Origin: an uncultured Bacteroidota bacterium
GTDB lineage: Bacteria > Bacteroidota > Bacteroidia > Chitinophagales > Chitinophagaceae
Reading direction: 5' to 3'
Assembly (NCBI GenBank): GCA_903929425.1
Contig: CAIYUO010000105.1
Span: 20,492-84,491 of the forward strand
DNA length: 64,000 bases
A program made the position numbers and the translations under genes. Within the stretch, counting starts at the first letter, position 1, and each line of letters begins with the position of its first letter. Of the stretch, positions 9,314-18,468 are shown one piece after another. Under the pieces are notes generated by a model. It made no database searches. It was not told where the DNA came from and saw nothing but the letters and a program-made list of their open reading frames with translations.

Positions 9314-10501
9314 ATGCAAGTAATTTCTGTCAATACCCCTGACCTACTAAGTTCCTTTCTGGATTTTAATGCGATTGCCAATAAAGACAATCCTAATTAT
9401 ATCCGCCCATTAGATAATGAAGTGGAAGCTGTTTTTAATCCTTCCAAAAATAAACTTTTCAAACAAGGCGGGGCAGCAAAAGGCTGGATCATACAAAAGG
9501 AAAACGGCGAGACCATTGGTCGCATCGCAGCTTTTTATTATCCTAATTATAAAAATAAAGGAACGGAATATCCTGTGGGCTGTGTTGGATTTTTTGATTG
9601 CATTAATGACCAAGTAACCGCTAACTTATTATTTGACACTGCGAAGTCATGGTTATCTGAAAACGGGATGGAAGCTATGGATGGACCTATTAATTTTGGT
9701 GATAGAGACAAATGGTGGGGGCTCATGATAGATGGATTTAACAGACAACCAATGTATGGAATGTCCTTTAATCCAAGTTACTATCAAGATCTTATTGTCA
9801 ACTATGGTTTTCAAAATTACTATGATCAGTACTATTATAGGGCAAATATTTTCGAGGAATTACCTGCTCGCTTCAAAGAGCGTTATGAAAAATTTAAATC
9901 AAAGCCTGACTATCAAGCAAAGCATTTAAGTAAATCACAATTAGCAAAATATGCGCAGGATTTTGTAACCATTTACAACTCGGCTTGGGCGCAACACGGA
10001 GAAGCAAAGGCCATTACATTAGAACAAATCATGAAGTTATTTAAAACATTGGAGCCCATTATGGACCCAAGGGTAATTTGGTTTGCTTATTATAAGGAAG
10101 AACCAATAGCGATGTTTATAAATATCCCCGACGTGAACCAGTATTTCAAACACTTTAATGGCAAATTAGACCTATTGCAAAAAATACATTTAATGTGGAT
10201 GAAATGGACAGGAAAAAACAATCAACTAACCGGGTTAGCCTTTGGAGTAGTGCCTAAATACCAGGCGTTAGGAATTGATAGTTTCTTAATTTATTCCTGT
10301 TCACTTTTATTATTGAAAATAAAAAAATACAAAGAATATGAAATGGGTTGGGCTGCCGATTGGAATCCAAAAATGCTCAATATTTACAAAAGCCTAGGGG
10401 CAAAACCAAGTCGTCACATGGTTACCTTTAGATATATTTTTGATACGCAAGCGCACCCATTTGAGCGTCACCCAGTTATGGAATATCATACAGGTGGGTA
10501 G
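9314..10501 (+). CDS. GNAT-fold-like conserved protein
   Basis: 395 residues. I recognise it as a conserved Bacteroidota protein with GNAT-acetyltransferase-like features but without a known substrate. The N-terminal part (about 1-170) contains KGWIIQKENGETIGRIAAFY, a strand pattern typical of GNAT domains. A second half (about 200-380) has GVVPKYQALGIDSFLIY, resembling a GNAT acetyl-CoA-binding loop, and the end EMGWAADWNPKMLNIYKSLG. It is rich in aromatic residues (Trp/Tyr), with no signal peptide. It starts 9 bp after the rsmE stop and is probably co-transcribed. The function is unknown to me. Confidence 0.8.
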   Translation: MQVISVNTPDLLSSFLDFNAIANKDNPNYIRPLDNEVEAVFNPSKNKLFKQGGAAKGWIIQKENGETIGRIAAFYYPNYKNKGTEYPVGCVGFFDCINDQVTANLLFDTAKSWLSENGMEAMDGPINFGDRDKWWGLMIDGFNRQPMYGMSFNPSYYQDLIVNYGFQNYYDQYYYRANIFEELPARFKERYEKFKSKPDYQAKHLSKSQLAKYAQDFVTIYNSAWAQHGEAKAITLEQIMKLFKTLEPIMDPRVIWFAYYKEEPIAMFINIPDVNQYFKHFNGKLDLLQKIHLMWMKWTGKNNQLTGLAFGVVPKYQALGIDSFLIYSCSLLLLKIKKYKEYEMGWAADWNPKMLNIYKSLGAKPSRHMVTFRYIFDTQAHPFERHPVMEYHTGG

Positions 10502-10599
10502 GCGAAAAGCCATATCATTATAGCCAATTGCGCTCTATTACAATGTGCATAAAAGGGACTTAAAATTTATAGGGATAATGTGTATATTGCGCGTCTACT

Positions 10600-12456
10600 A
10601 TGGATAATTTTGTTGTTTCTGCCCGAAAATATAGACCCCAAAACTTTAATACAGTGGTGGGTCAGTCGCATATCACGACTACACTAAAAAATGCCATTTT
10701 AAACAATCATTTGGCGCATGCCTTTTTGTTTTGTGGACCTAGAGGTGTGGGTAAAACAACCTGTGCAAGAATTTTAGCAAAAACAATAAACTGTACCAAT
10801 ATCACAAAGCAAGGTGAAGCTTGTAATGAATGTGATAGCTGTACCTCTTTTGAAAAAGGTGCTAGTTTAAATATACATGAATTAGATGCGGCTAGTAACA
10901 ATTCAGTTGATGACATTAGGGCATTAGTTGAACAAGTTCGCTTTGCTCCACAAGCTGGTAAATACAAAGTATATATTGTGGATGAGGTCCATATGTTAAG
11001 TGCCAATGCATTTAACGCATTCTTGAAAACCTTGGAAGAACCTCCACCCTATGCAATTTTCATTTTAGCAACCACCGAGAAGCATAAAATATTACCTACC
11101 ATATTAAGTAGATGTCAAATTTTTGATTTCAAACGAATCACCTCCAATGACACCGTAGTTCATTTGGAAGAAATTATTGAAAAAGAAAACATTCAAGCAG
11201 AAAGAAACGCACTACAATTGATTGCTCAAAAAAGTGAGGGTTGTATGCGTGACGCTTTAAGTATTTTAGATAAAATTGTAAGTTTTTCAAATGGCGCGCT
11301 AACCTACAAAAACACCCTTGAACATTTAAATATCTTAGACGAGGAATACTTTTTTAAATTACTTGAATACCTAACTAAACAAGATTTAACAAATGCCATT
11401 TTGCTTTATGATGAAATCAATCAAAAAGGCTTTGAGGGTGATACCGTTTTAAATGGCTTAGCTAGCTTCATCCGAAATATATTAGTATGTAAGGATCAAG
11501 CAAGTGCTAAATTATTAGAATCGATTGAGGGTTGGAGAGATCAATATATTTCCACTGCAAAAGCAATTAGCACTCCGTATTTAGTAAGTGCTTTAAACAT
11601 ATTGAACGAAGCAGAAATTCAATTCAAAATGGCACGCAATAAAAGATTGCATGTTGAAATGGCTATTATTAAATTGAACTTTCTAGCACAAGCAATTGAG
11701 TTAAGTTTGGAAGACAACCAAATAGTAAAAAAAAAACTAGTTGATGCACACTACCCTATTCGCTTAAAGAAAATTCAGCCATTAAGTAATATAATGGTTA
11801 ACAATGAAGCAAAATTAGTCATTGAGACCAACGAAATAGTTACAAAACAAGTTAAACAGCAACCTGCAAATAACGAAAGCTCTGCAAATAGTATTTCAGA
11901 TGCAGCTGAAAGAGTAAAAGGAAATAGTTATAACGAACCGGTTTCAAAAAGTCCTGTTAAACCCATCACTCCTATTCCAACTGAGCCTGCTACAATAGGT
12001 ACTAAAAAGAATTTATTGGAAGCATTACAACATAAATATGGGAAGGAGTATGATATTGAAGAAGTGAAAGAATCACTTTCCTTAAATATGGAAACGCTAA
12101 AAAATTGCTGGGATGACTATGCGGTATTTTTAGAAGCAAACGCAAAGCATGCATCATCGGGTACATTTAAAATTGCGCAATTAGAGATTATTGATGAGAT
12201 TCACTTTACCGTAACGGTGGGCGCTTTAACTGCTCAGAAATTTGTTGAGCAAGAAAGAATGAATTTGCTTGAAAAATTATGGGATATATTTCAAAACAGG
12301 GCTATTCAATTTGATATTTTAGTTGCAGCTAGTGAAAAAGAGGATGTTCCTTTACACATGCGATTAAACAGCAAACAAAAATACGATCGAATTGCACAAC
12401 AATTTCCTTTGGTAAATGATTTAAAAAATAGATGTAATTTAGAAATCTATTTCTAA
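10600..12456 (+). CDS. dnaX: DNA polymerase III subunit gamma/tau
   Basis: 618 residues. This is the clamp-loader ATPase of the replisome. The AAA+ domain has Walker A CGPRGVGKTT (about 45-54), a four-Cys zinc module (the C-terminal part is CNECDSC, about 75-81), the DEVHMLS Walker B and the sensor segment LATTEKHKILPTILSRCQ. Domain III (about 240-370) follows, then a variable low-complexity linker and a C-terminal region (about 475-618) that would be the tau-specific part. I saw no obvious slippery frameshift signal and do not claim a gamma product. It is convergent with the SUI1 gene. Confidence 0.95.
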   Translation: MDNFVVSARKYRPQNFNTVVGQSHITTTLKNAILNNHLAHAFLFCGPRGVGKTTCARILAKTINCTNITKQGEACNECDSCTSFEKGASLNIHELDAASNNSVDDIRALVEQVRFAPQAGKYKVYIVDEVHMLSANAFNAFLKTLEEPPPYAIFILATTEKHKILPTILSRCQIFDFKRITSNDTVVHLEEIIEKENIQAERNALQLIAQKSEGCMRDALSILDKIVSFSNGALTYKNTLEHLNILDEEYFFKLLEYLTKQDLTNAILLYDEINQKGFEGDTVLNGLASFIRNILVCKDQASAKLLESIEGWRDQYISTAKAISTPYLVSALNILNEAEIQFKMARNKRLHVEMAIIKLNFLAQAIELSLEDNQIVKKKLVDAHYPIRLKKIQPLSNIMVNNEAKLVIETNEIVTKQVKQQPANNESSANSISDAAERVKGNSYNEPVSKSPVKPITPIPTEPATIGTKKNLLEALQHKYGKEYDIEEVKESLSLNMETLKNCWDDYAVFLEANAKHASSGTFKIAQLEIIDEIHFTVTVGALTAQKFVEQERMNLLEKLWDIFQNRAIQFDILVAASEKEDVPLHMRLNSKQKYDRIAQQFPLVNDLKNRCNLEIYF

Positions 12457-12483
12457 TAGTTCGTTTTAAGAATTAATCAAACT

Positions 12484-12822
12484 TTACAATTTAGCTTTAT
12501 TATATCCTTTTTGTTGGAGGTATTGGAAAACCTTTTGACGATGGTCTCCTTGTATGATAATTTCTCCGTCTTTTACGGAACCGCCAGTACCGCAATGATT
12601 TTTCAATGCTTTTCCTAATACATTCATATCTTCTTCCTTTCCAATAAACCCATATATAACTGTCGCAGTTTTTCCCGCCCTATGCTTCGTTTCCAATATC
12701 ACCCTTAATGGTTGTTGGTCTGTTGACAAAGTTGCTACTTCAGCTTCATCTTGAATAGGTGTAAAATTCGGGTCAGTACTATAAACTAATGGCGATCCTG
12801 CGGATTTGTTTTTTTTACTCAT
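12484..12822 (-). CDS. SUI1/YciH-type translation initiation factor
   Basis: 112 residues from the ATG at 12822 (an upstream in-frame TTG at 12828 is less likely). The C-terminal two thirds match the SUI1/eIF1 fold as found in bacterial YciH: LRVILETKHRAGKTATVIYG, then the G-rich LKNHCGTGGSVKDGEIIIQGDHR and YLQQKGY. eIF1-type factors monitor initiation-codon choice; the bacterial role is not well established. The N-terminal about 35 residues are disordered. It is followed on the same strand only by the convergent dnaX. Confidence 0.88.
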   Translation of the reverse strand: MSKKNKSAGSPLVYSTDPNFTPIQDEAEVATLSTDQQPLRVILETKHRAGKTATVIYGFIGKEEDMNVLGKALKNHCGTGGSVKDGEIIIQGDHRQKVFQYLQQKGYNKAKL

Positions 12823-12836
12823 ATACAATACTTATG

Positions 12837-13226
12837 CTAATTCACTCTTATGCTAACTATGGATATCCCCTTTTTGGACTCTTGTAATAGTAAAGTGAGA
12901 TTATATTTTGATGTACCTGATATCAATTTACCTGTTAAATAAACAGTCGTGCCCACTTTTCGTTCGCCGTTTTTCTCAAAACCAATGATATTGTTTTTAT
13001 TGAAAAAATTACTTAATAAATCATTAGCTTCCTTTGCATTATATTGCTTTTGGGCAACCAAATAAGGCATACTAACCTCAACCTGGATATCCCAAAAAGA
13101 ACTTAAATTATTGAAATTTGATGTTTGTAAATTTTGAATCAATGATTCAGTATCATTTTGAGCTATCAAGCTTTGACTTAAAAAAACAAAAAATAATAAA
13201 AGAAATATTTGTCTAACGGGTTTCAT
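12837..13226 (-). CDS. DUF4783 family exported protein
   Basis: 129 residues with an N-terminal signal peptide (about 1-22: KPVR then LLLFFVFLSQS, cleavage near SLIAQ), so it is exported. The mature part fits the DUF4783 family of Bacteroidota, an NTF2-like fold: LSSFWDIQVEVSMPY, then DLLSNFFNKNNIIGFEKNGE and the terminal SKKGISIVSIRVN. Its molecular function is unknown. It lies 14 bp upstream of the SUI1 gene on the same strand and diverges from gpmI. Confidence 0.82.
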   Translation of the reverse strand: MKPVRQIFLLLFFVFLSQSLIAQNDTESLIQNLQTSNFNNLSSFWDIQVEVSMPYLVAQKQYNAKEANDLLSNFFNKNNIIGFEKNGERKVGTTVYLTGKLISGTSKYNLTLLLQESKKGISIVSIRVN

Positions 13227-13340
13227 TTTTTAATATTAGTTGTAAAGATAACTACTTAAATTTGCCAAAATAAAGGGGTCATTCCTTTACTGTACAATTT
13301 AGCAAATAATTAATTGTTCCACGTAACAAAAATAAAGAAT

Positions 13341-14858
13341 ATGTCAAAAAAAGTAATACTCGTCATAATGGATGGTTGGGGTTTAGGGAAAGTGCCATTA
13401 TCAGATGCAATACAACAAGCAAAAGTACCCTTTGTAAGCAGTTTATATAACAAATATCCTCACTCAACACTTATTACTTGTGGCGAAGAAGTTGGACTTC
13501 CCGACGGTCAAATGGGTAATAGTGAAGTAGGCCATTTAAACTTAGGGGCTGGTCGTATTGTTTACCAAGAATTACAACGAATAAATGTTGCAGTAAGAGA
13601 TGGTGAGTTAGCAAATAATAAAACATTGATAGACACTATTCAATATGCAAAAGAAAATAATAAACCTTTACATTTATTAGGTTTGGTGAGTGACGGTGGC
13701 GTGCATGCACATACCACCCATTTAAAAGCCCTATGTGATATTTGTAAAACAAATGGATTAACAAAAGTTTACATTCATGCTTTCACCGATGGAAGAGACA
13801 CAGATCCAAAAAGCGGATTAGCTTATGTTGAAAATGTAGAAGCGCATTTAAAAAATTCAGTAGGAAAAATAGCCACTGTAAGTGGGAGATATTATGCGAT
13901 GGATCGTGATAAAAGATGGGAAAGAGTTCAATTGGCATATGATGCATTAGTGAATGCAAAGGGTCCAACTGCCAACACTGCTTCAGAAGCTATTAAAGAA
14001 AATTATGCAAAGGATATTACCGACGAATTTATAAAACCAACTGTATTAATTGAAAATGGTGCTCCTATTGCAACTATTCAATCAGGTGATGCAGTTTTAT
14101 GTTTCAACTTTAGAACTGATCGTTGTAGAGAAATTACAGAGGTCTTATCTCAAAAAGATTTTCCTGAATTTGGCATGAAAAAGTTGGATTTGCATTATAC
14201 TACTATTACTAAATACGATGAGACCTTTAAAAATGTAAACGTCATTTTCGAAAACGACAACCTAGTAAATACCTTGGGTGATGTGTTGGCACAAAATCAT
14301 AAAAAACAAATTCGTATTGCTGAAACTGAAAAGTATCCGCATGTGACTTTCTTTTTTAGCGGAGGTAGTGAAGTTCCTTTTGAAGGAGAGTCGCGCATTA
14401 TGGCGCCATCACCAAAGGTTGCCACCTATGATTTACAACCTGAAATGAGTGCTCAAGAATTGACTGATAAATTAATACCTGAAATTAATGCTGGCAACCC
14501 TGATTTTATTTGTTTAAATTTTGCCAATGCGGATATGGTGGGACATACTGGTATTTTTAGTGCCGTTGTAAAAGCAGTTGAAACGGTAGATGAATGTGTT
14601 GAAAAAATTGTAACAGCAGGTTTAAACAATGATTATACTATTTTCCTAACAGCCGACCATGGCAATGCCGACTATATGATCAATGAGGATGGAAGCCCTA
14701 ATACGGCCCATACTACTAACTTAGTACCTTTCTTTATTATTGATAAGGACTGGAAAGGAACCATACAAGCGGGCAAATTGGGGGACATTGCCCCAACCAT
14801 TTTAACGATGATGGATGTAGCCATTCCAAAGGAAATGACTGGAAAAGTGTTGATCTAA
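13341..14858 (+). CDS. gpmI: Phosphoglycerate mutase, cofactor-independent
   Basis: 505 residues from the ATG at 13341 (MSKKVILVIMDGWG), the usual start and length; an in-frame TTG at 13314 would add nine residues with no family support. The enzyme interconverts 3- and 2-phosphoglycerate in glycolysis and uses two Mn ions. Visible motifs are DGWG with metal-binding Asp, the phospho-acceptor Ser in MGNSEVGHLNLGAGR (about 62), SDGGVHAH, HAFTDGRDTDP, and the C-terminal metal sites FANADMVGHTG and TADHGNAD. A -7-like TAAATTTG lies at 13257-13264 without a clear -33 partner. Confidence 0.97.
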   Translation: MSKKVILVIMDGWGLGKVPLSDAIQQAKVPFVSSLYNKYPHSTLITCGEEVGLPDGQMGNSEVGHLNLGAGRIVYQELQRINVAVRDGELANNKTLIDTIQYAKENNKPLHLLGLVSDGGVHAHTTHLKALCDICKTNGLTKVYIHAFTDGRDTDPKSGLAYVENVEAHLKNSVGKIATVSGRYYAMDRDKRWERVQLAYDALVNAKGPTANTASEAIKENYAKDITDEFIKPTVLIENGAPIATIQSGDAVLCFNFRTDRCREITEVLSQKDFPEFGMKKLDLHYTTITKYDETFKNVNVIFENDNLVNTLGDVLAQNHKKQIRIAETEKYPHVTFFFSGGSEVPFEGESRIMAPSPKVATYDLQPEMSAQELTDKLIPEINAGNPDFICLNFANADMVGHTGIFSAVVKAVETVDECVEKIVTAGLNNDYTIFLTADHGNADYMINEDGSPNTAHTTNLVPFFIIDKDWKGTIQAGKLGDIAPTILTMMDVAIPKEMTGKVLI

Positions 14859-14921
14859 ATTAATTAACTTACATTTAAACTATCAACAAAATAGTTGACA
14901 AAACATTCAAAATCAACGTTT

Positions 14922-15425
14922 ATGATTAAGAAAATTTTAATGGTATTGCTTCTGGCATTGATAGTTATTCAATTTATTAGACCAACCAAAAATAATTCAG
15001 GTGAAAAATTAAATGATATTTCAACCAAGTACAAAATGTCCGATACTGTTCGATTGGTTTTTGACAAGGCTTGTGCCGACTGTCATAGTAACAGTACAAA
15101 GTATCCTTGGTATGCATCGGTTCAACCTGTTGCTTTTTGGTTAAACGATCATGTTATGGATGGGAAAAGACATTTTAATTTAAACGAGTTTGCGAGTTAC
15201 AGAATTGGTAAACAAAATAAAAAATTAGAGGAGTGTATTGAGCAAATTGAAGAAGGTGAAATGCCCTTAAGCTCATATACCCTTATTCATAAAGAAGCCG
15301 TGCTTTCGGAAAATGAAAAAACAACCTTAATTAAATGGTGTAAAAGTGTTATGGATACTATTCATGCAAATTATCCTGAAGATAGTTTGAAATTAAAACG
15401 TCCACAACAAGCCGCTGGGAAATAA
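14922..15425 (+). CDS. Haem-binding domain protein with one CxxCH motif
   Basis: 167 residues from the ATG at 14922. An N-terminal hydrophobic segment (about 2-18, KKILMVLLLALIVIQF) anchors or exports it. The periplasmic domain has a single c-type haem motif CADCH (about 49-53) preceded by VRLVFDKA and followed by NSTKYPWYASVQP, the pattern of the short Haem_bd family common in Bacteroidota. WCKSVMDTIH near the end has one more Cys. Function within the family is not established; it may be an electron carrier or sensor. It is followed 12 bp later by ysxC. Confidence 0.8.
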   Translation: MIKKILMVLLLALIVIQFIRPTKNNSGEKLNDISTKYKMSDTVRLVFDKACADCHSNSTKYPWYASVQPVAFWLNDHVMDGKRHFNLNEFASYRIGKQNKKLEECIEQIEEGEMPLSSYTLIHKEAVLSENEKTTLIKWCKSVMDTIHANYPEDSLKLKRPQQAAGK

Positions 15426-15437
15426 GAGCAACGCAAT

Positions 15438-16091
15438 ATGAAAATTAACAAAGCAACTTATTTAATTTCTAGTCCAGGATTTGAGCAATGTCCAAAATTG
15501 GATCAACCTGAATACGCATTTATAGGTCGAAGTAATGTAGGCAAGTCCTCCATTATCAACGCAGTATGTAATCAAAAGAATTTAGCTAAAACATCGGGGA
15601 CACCAGGTAAAACTCAGCTCATTAATCATTTTGAAGTAATGAGTTCAAATGCAAAGGGTCCATGGGACAAATGGTATATTGTAGATTTGCCAGGGTATGG
15701 CTTTGCAAAAGTTTCACAAAGCAGTAGACGCAGATGGGAACAAATGATAGAAAATTATTTAAGAAAACGACCTAACTTAAATAGAGTATTTGTACTAATT
15801 GATAGCCGCCACGCTCCACAAAAAATTGATTTAGAATTTATAGAACAAATGGTGAAATGGGAAATACCTTATACCCTTATATTCACGAAATCAGACAAGG
15901 AAAAGCCTGCAGTTGTTGCTCGAAATGTTCAAGCGATGTTTGATACCTTAAGGGAAATATTACCTTTTTTACCTCAAGGTTTTATAACCAGTGCGGAAAA
16001 AAAATTGGGCGTGGAAGAAGTGGTAGCCTGCATTGATCAATACAATCGTTTATATGCTGACGAGAAAAAGGAGTCATCAAATAACAAATAA
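15438..16091 (+). CDS. ysxC: Ribosome biogenesis GTPase YsxC/EngB
   Basis: 217 residues. A TRAFAC-class GTPase required for late 50S subunit assembly. All five G motifs are seen: G1 GRSNVGKSS (about 31-39), G2 TSGTPGKTQ, G3 DLPGYG, G4 TKSDK and G5 TSAEKKLG. The length is normal and the short C-terminal tail (ADEKKESSNNK) is unstructured. A hairpin terminator follows at 16124-16147. Confidence 0.96.
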   Translation: MKINKATYLISSPGFEQCPKLDQPEYAFIGRSNVGKSSIINAVCNQKNLAKTSGTPGKTQLINHFEVMSSNAKGPWDKWYIVDLPGYGFAKVSQSSRRRWEQMIENYLRKRPNLNRVFVLIDSRHAPQKIDLEFIEQMVKWEIPYTLIFTKSDKEKPAVVARNVQAMFDTLREILPFLPQGFITSAEKKLGVEEVVACIDQYNRLYADEKKESSNNK

Positions 16092-16121
16092 CCTTATACC
16101 CAATCCCCTATAGATTAATTA

Positions 16122-16153
16122 ATCGCCCGCTTAGCAATAAGTGGGCGACTTTG
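16122..16153 (+). terminator. Probable intrinsic terminator of ysxC
   Basis: Inverted repeat CGCCCGCTT (16124-16132) and AAGTGGGCG (16139-16147) with one G-U pair and a six-base loop AGCAAT, followed by the T-rich ACTTTGTTTATATTT. It lies between ysxC and the next gene on the same strand and is one of the few GC-rich stems in this AT-rich window. Confidence 0.7.
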
Positions 16154-16184
16154 TTTATATTTACGCCTATTATATTTAACAATT

Positions 16185-17954
16185 ATGAAAATACTATTTC
16201 AATATATTCGACCCTTTAGAAACCTTGTATTTATTGCGTTTATTTTGGCTGCCATCAACCAAACATTTTCCATGTTTGACCCCATGTTATTTGGTAGGTT
16301 AATTGATGAATTTGCAAAAACACCATTTGTAGATGCATTAGGGCATATTAGAACTGAACCTATCTATTTAAAAGGCATTGGTAACATTCTATTATTATTA
16401 GTAGGTACAGCAATGGTAAGTAGAATTGCAAAGGCTTTTCAGGATTACACCGTAAATGTAATCATTCAAAAATTTGGCGCTTCCTTGTTTACCGATGGTT
16501 TAAAGCATTCAATGCAATTACCTTATCAAGCATTTGAGGATCAACGAAGTGGAGAGACCTTGTCAATATTAACCAAAGCACGTGCTGACTGTGAAAAATT
16601 TATTAGTTATGTAATTAATGTAGTATTTGGAATTGTTGTGAGTATTGTATTTATATCGATTTATGCTACCAAGCTTCACTGGTCCATTATGCCTATTTAT
16701 ATTTTAGGAGCCGGAACTATAGCTTATGTAACTAATTTATTGAGTAAGCGAATTAAGTCAATTCAAAAAAATATTGTAAAGGAAACCACTACCCTTGCTG
16801 GTACAACTACCGAAAGTTTGCGCAACATTGAATTGGTAAAAAGCTTAGGACTAACTAATCAGGAAGTAGACAGGCTTAATAACAATACCTACAAAATTTT
16901 AGCATTAGAATTAAAAAAAGTAAAAAACATACGTTCTTTAAGTTTTATACAGGGAACGATGGTTAACTTTTTAAGACAGGTTATCACCTTTACTTTAATG
17001 TGGTTAATTTTCAAAGAGATTTTAACTGTAGGGCAATTAATTTCACTGCAGTTTTATAGCTTTTTTATTTTTGGTCCACTACAGGAAATTGGCAGTATCA
17101 TTATGAGCTATCGTGAAACCGAAGCGTCCTTGAATAATTTTGATGCGTTAATGAAAAAAGAAATTGAAATAAATCCTGCGGATGCGGTTCCTATTGGCAA
17201 TATTGAGCATTTGGCATTTGACCATGTTGGATTTCAACATCAAACGGCAAATTTCAAAGCCATGGATGATATTAGCTTTGAGGTTAAAAAGGGGGAAACT
17301 ATTGCTTTTGTTGGACCCTCAGGTGCTGGTAAAAGTACTTTGGTAAAGCTGATTGTAGGATTGTATCAAACACAAGAAGGGCAGATCGTTATCAATGGAG
17401 TCAATAGCAAACAAATTGACATGAATGAACTTAGAAATCAAATAAGTTTTGTTACACAGGATACCCAATTGTTTGCAGGTACAATTCGCGAAAACTTAGC
17501 CTTTGTTGCACCAAATGCTAGTGAGGAAGAAATGTTAATTGCCTTACAAAAATCAAGTTGTAGTAATATTTTAGATAAAGGTGGTAATGGATTAGCTACT
17601 GTCATCGGAGAAGGTGGTTTAAAGTTAAGTGGTGGTGAAAAACAAAGACTATCCATTGCTCGTGCATTATTAAGACATCCACACTTATTAATATTTGACG
17701 AAGCTACTTCTAGTTTAGATAGTTTAACCGAGGAGTCCATTACCGATACCATTCGTGAATTATCTGCCGAGCGTGAACAAATTACGATTATGATTGCACA
17801 CCGCTTAAGTACCATCATTCATGCAACAAGGATATATGTATTAGAAAAAGGGAAAGTAATTGAGCAAGGTAATCATGAATCATTGCTTGCAGAAAAAGGT
17901 TTGTATTATGCTATGTGGAGACAACAAATTGGGGAGCGTAAGCCAACTCATTAA
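16185..17954 (+). CDS. ABC exporter, fused permease and ATPase
   Basis: 589 residues in the type IV (ABCB/MsbA-like) half-transporter layout. Six transmembrane helices occupy about residues 1-310, then the nucleotide-binding domain has Walker A GPSGAGKST (about 379), Q-loop in ISFVTQDTQLFAG, signature LSGGEKQR, Walker B LLIFDEATSSLD and switch His in IAHRLST. It should act as a homodimer or with an unseen partner in the inner membrane. The substrate cannot be told from sequence; lipid, peptide or drug export are all possible. It is preceded by a terminator and convergent with DUF2721. Confidence 0.9.
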   Translation: MKILFQYIRPFRNLVFIAFILAAINQTFSMFDPMLFGRLIDEFAKTPFVDALGHIRTEPIYLKGIGNILLLLVGTAMVSRIAKAFQDYTVNVIIQKFGASLFTDGLKHSMQLPYQAFEDQRSGETLSILTKARADCEKFISYVINVVFGIVVSIVFISIYATKLHWSIMPIYILGAGTIAYVTNLLSKRIKSIQKNIVKETTTLAGTTTESLRNIELVKSLGLTNQEVDRLNNNTYKILALELKKVKNIRSLSFIQGTMVNFLRQVITFTLMWLIFKEILTVGQLISLQFYSFFIFGPLQEIGSIIMSYRETEASLNNFDALMKKEIEINPADAVPIGNIEHLAFDHVGFQHQTANFKAMDDISFEVKKGETIAFVGPSGAGKSTLVKLIVGLYQTQEGQIVINGVNSKQIDMNELRNQISFVTQDTQLFAGTIRENLAFVAPNASEEEMLIALQKSSCSNILDKGGNGLATVIGEGGLKLSGGEKQRLSIARALLRHPHLLIFDEATSSLDSLTEESITDTIRELSAEREQITIMIAHRLSTIIHATRIYVLEKGKVIEQGNHESLLAEKGLYYAMWRQQIGERKPTH

Positions 17955-17973
17955 AAAAATGATCTTCCTTAAT

Positions 17974-18417
17974 TTAATCTCGTTCAAATTTCTTTTTTAA
18001 ATATTCCATTACGGTTGGATCTTCGAGACCTTCCATATCGCTTAATTCAATTTCAATAGCTTTTGTACTTAACCTAATTTCAATAAAAGAAAGTAAGATA
18101 GACCATGAAAATGAAATTAAACTAGCGGCAAAAACAAATTGTGCTATACGTTGGGAATCAATGTAAATAAAGAACATTGAAACAATAGAAAACAACAAAG
18201 AGGCTACACCATATGTTTGCATGTTTCTAATGAGTTTAAGACGATATTTTAAATTCTTAATTTGGATAAAAATTAAATGCCTTTGCTCCTGTGTTTGATA
18301 TTTGTCGTGCAGTGCCCTAACACGGCTAGACAAGGCTAAAAAACGGTTGGTATAAGCCAGCATGATTAAACTAATTGCTGGAAAAAGAAGTGCGGGTATA
18401 TTTACAGTTAATTCCAT
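17974..18417 (-). CDS. DUF2721 family membrane protein
   Basis: 147 residues with three hydrophobic stretches (about 5-25, 70-90 and 93-115) and the DUF2721 pattern ALSSRVRALH (about 29-38) followed by a basic helix. It is an inner-membrane protein of unknown function. Its ATG at 18417 is only five bases from a -7-like TATTTTTG (minus 18429-18422), so its mRNA may be leaderless or nearly so. It shares a short palindromic divergent promoter with uvrC. Confidence 0.82.
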   Translation of the reverse strand: MELTVNIPALLFPAISLIMLAYTNRFLALSSRVRALHDKYQTQEQRHLIFIQIKNLKYRLKLIRNMQTYGVASLLFSIVSMFFIYIDSQRIAQFVFAASLISFSWSILLSFIEIRLSTKAIEIELSDMEGLEDPTVMEYLKKKFERD

Positions 18418-18418
18418 A

Positions 18419-18445
18419 GCACAAAAATATAAAGTATTTTTGTGC
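18419..18445. promoter_or_regulatory. Palindromic divergent promoter between DUF2721 and uvrC
   Basis: A perfect 11-base inverted repeat, GCACAAAAATA (18419-18429), spacer TAAAG, TATTTTTGTGC (18435-18445). Each arm carries an outward-reading TATTTTTG that fits the Bacteroidota -7 consensus TAnnTTTG: plus strand 18435-18442 toward uvrC (start 18469) and minus strand 18429-18422 toward DUF2721 (start 18417). No clear -33 TTTG is seen for either direction. Whether the palindrome is also an operator is open. Confidence 0.5.
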
Positions 18446-18468
18446 TATCGGTGTAATTGCTACAATAA

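Noticed and set aside
10707..11006. 99-codon open frame antisense to dnaX
   Set aside because: It covers the conserved ATPase motifs of dnaX on the other strand and encodes no recognisable protein.
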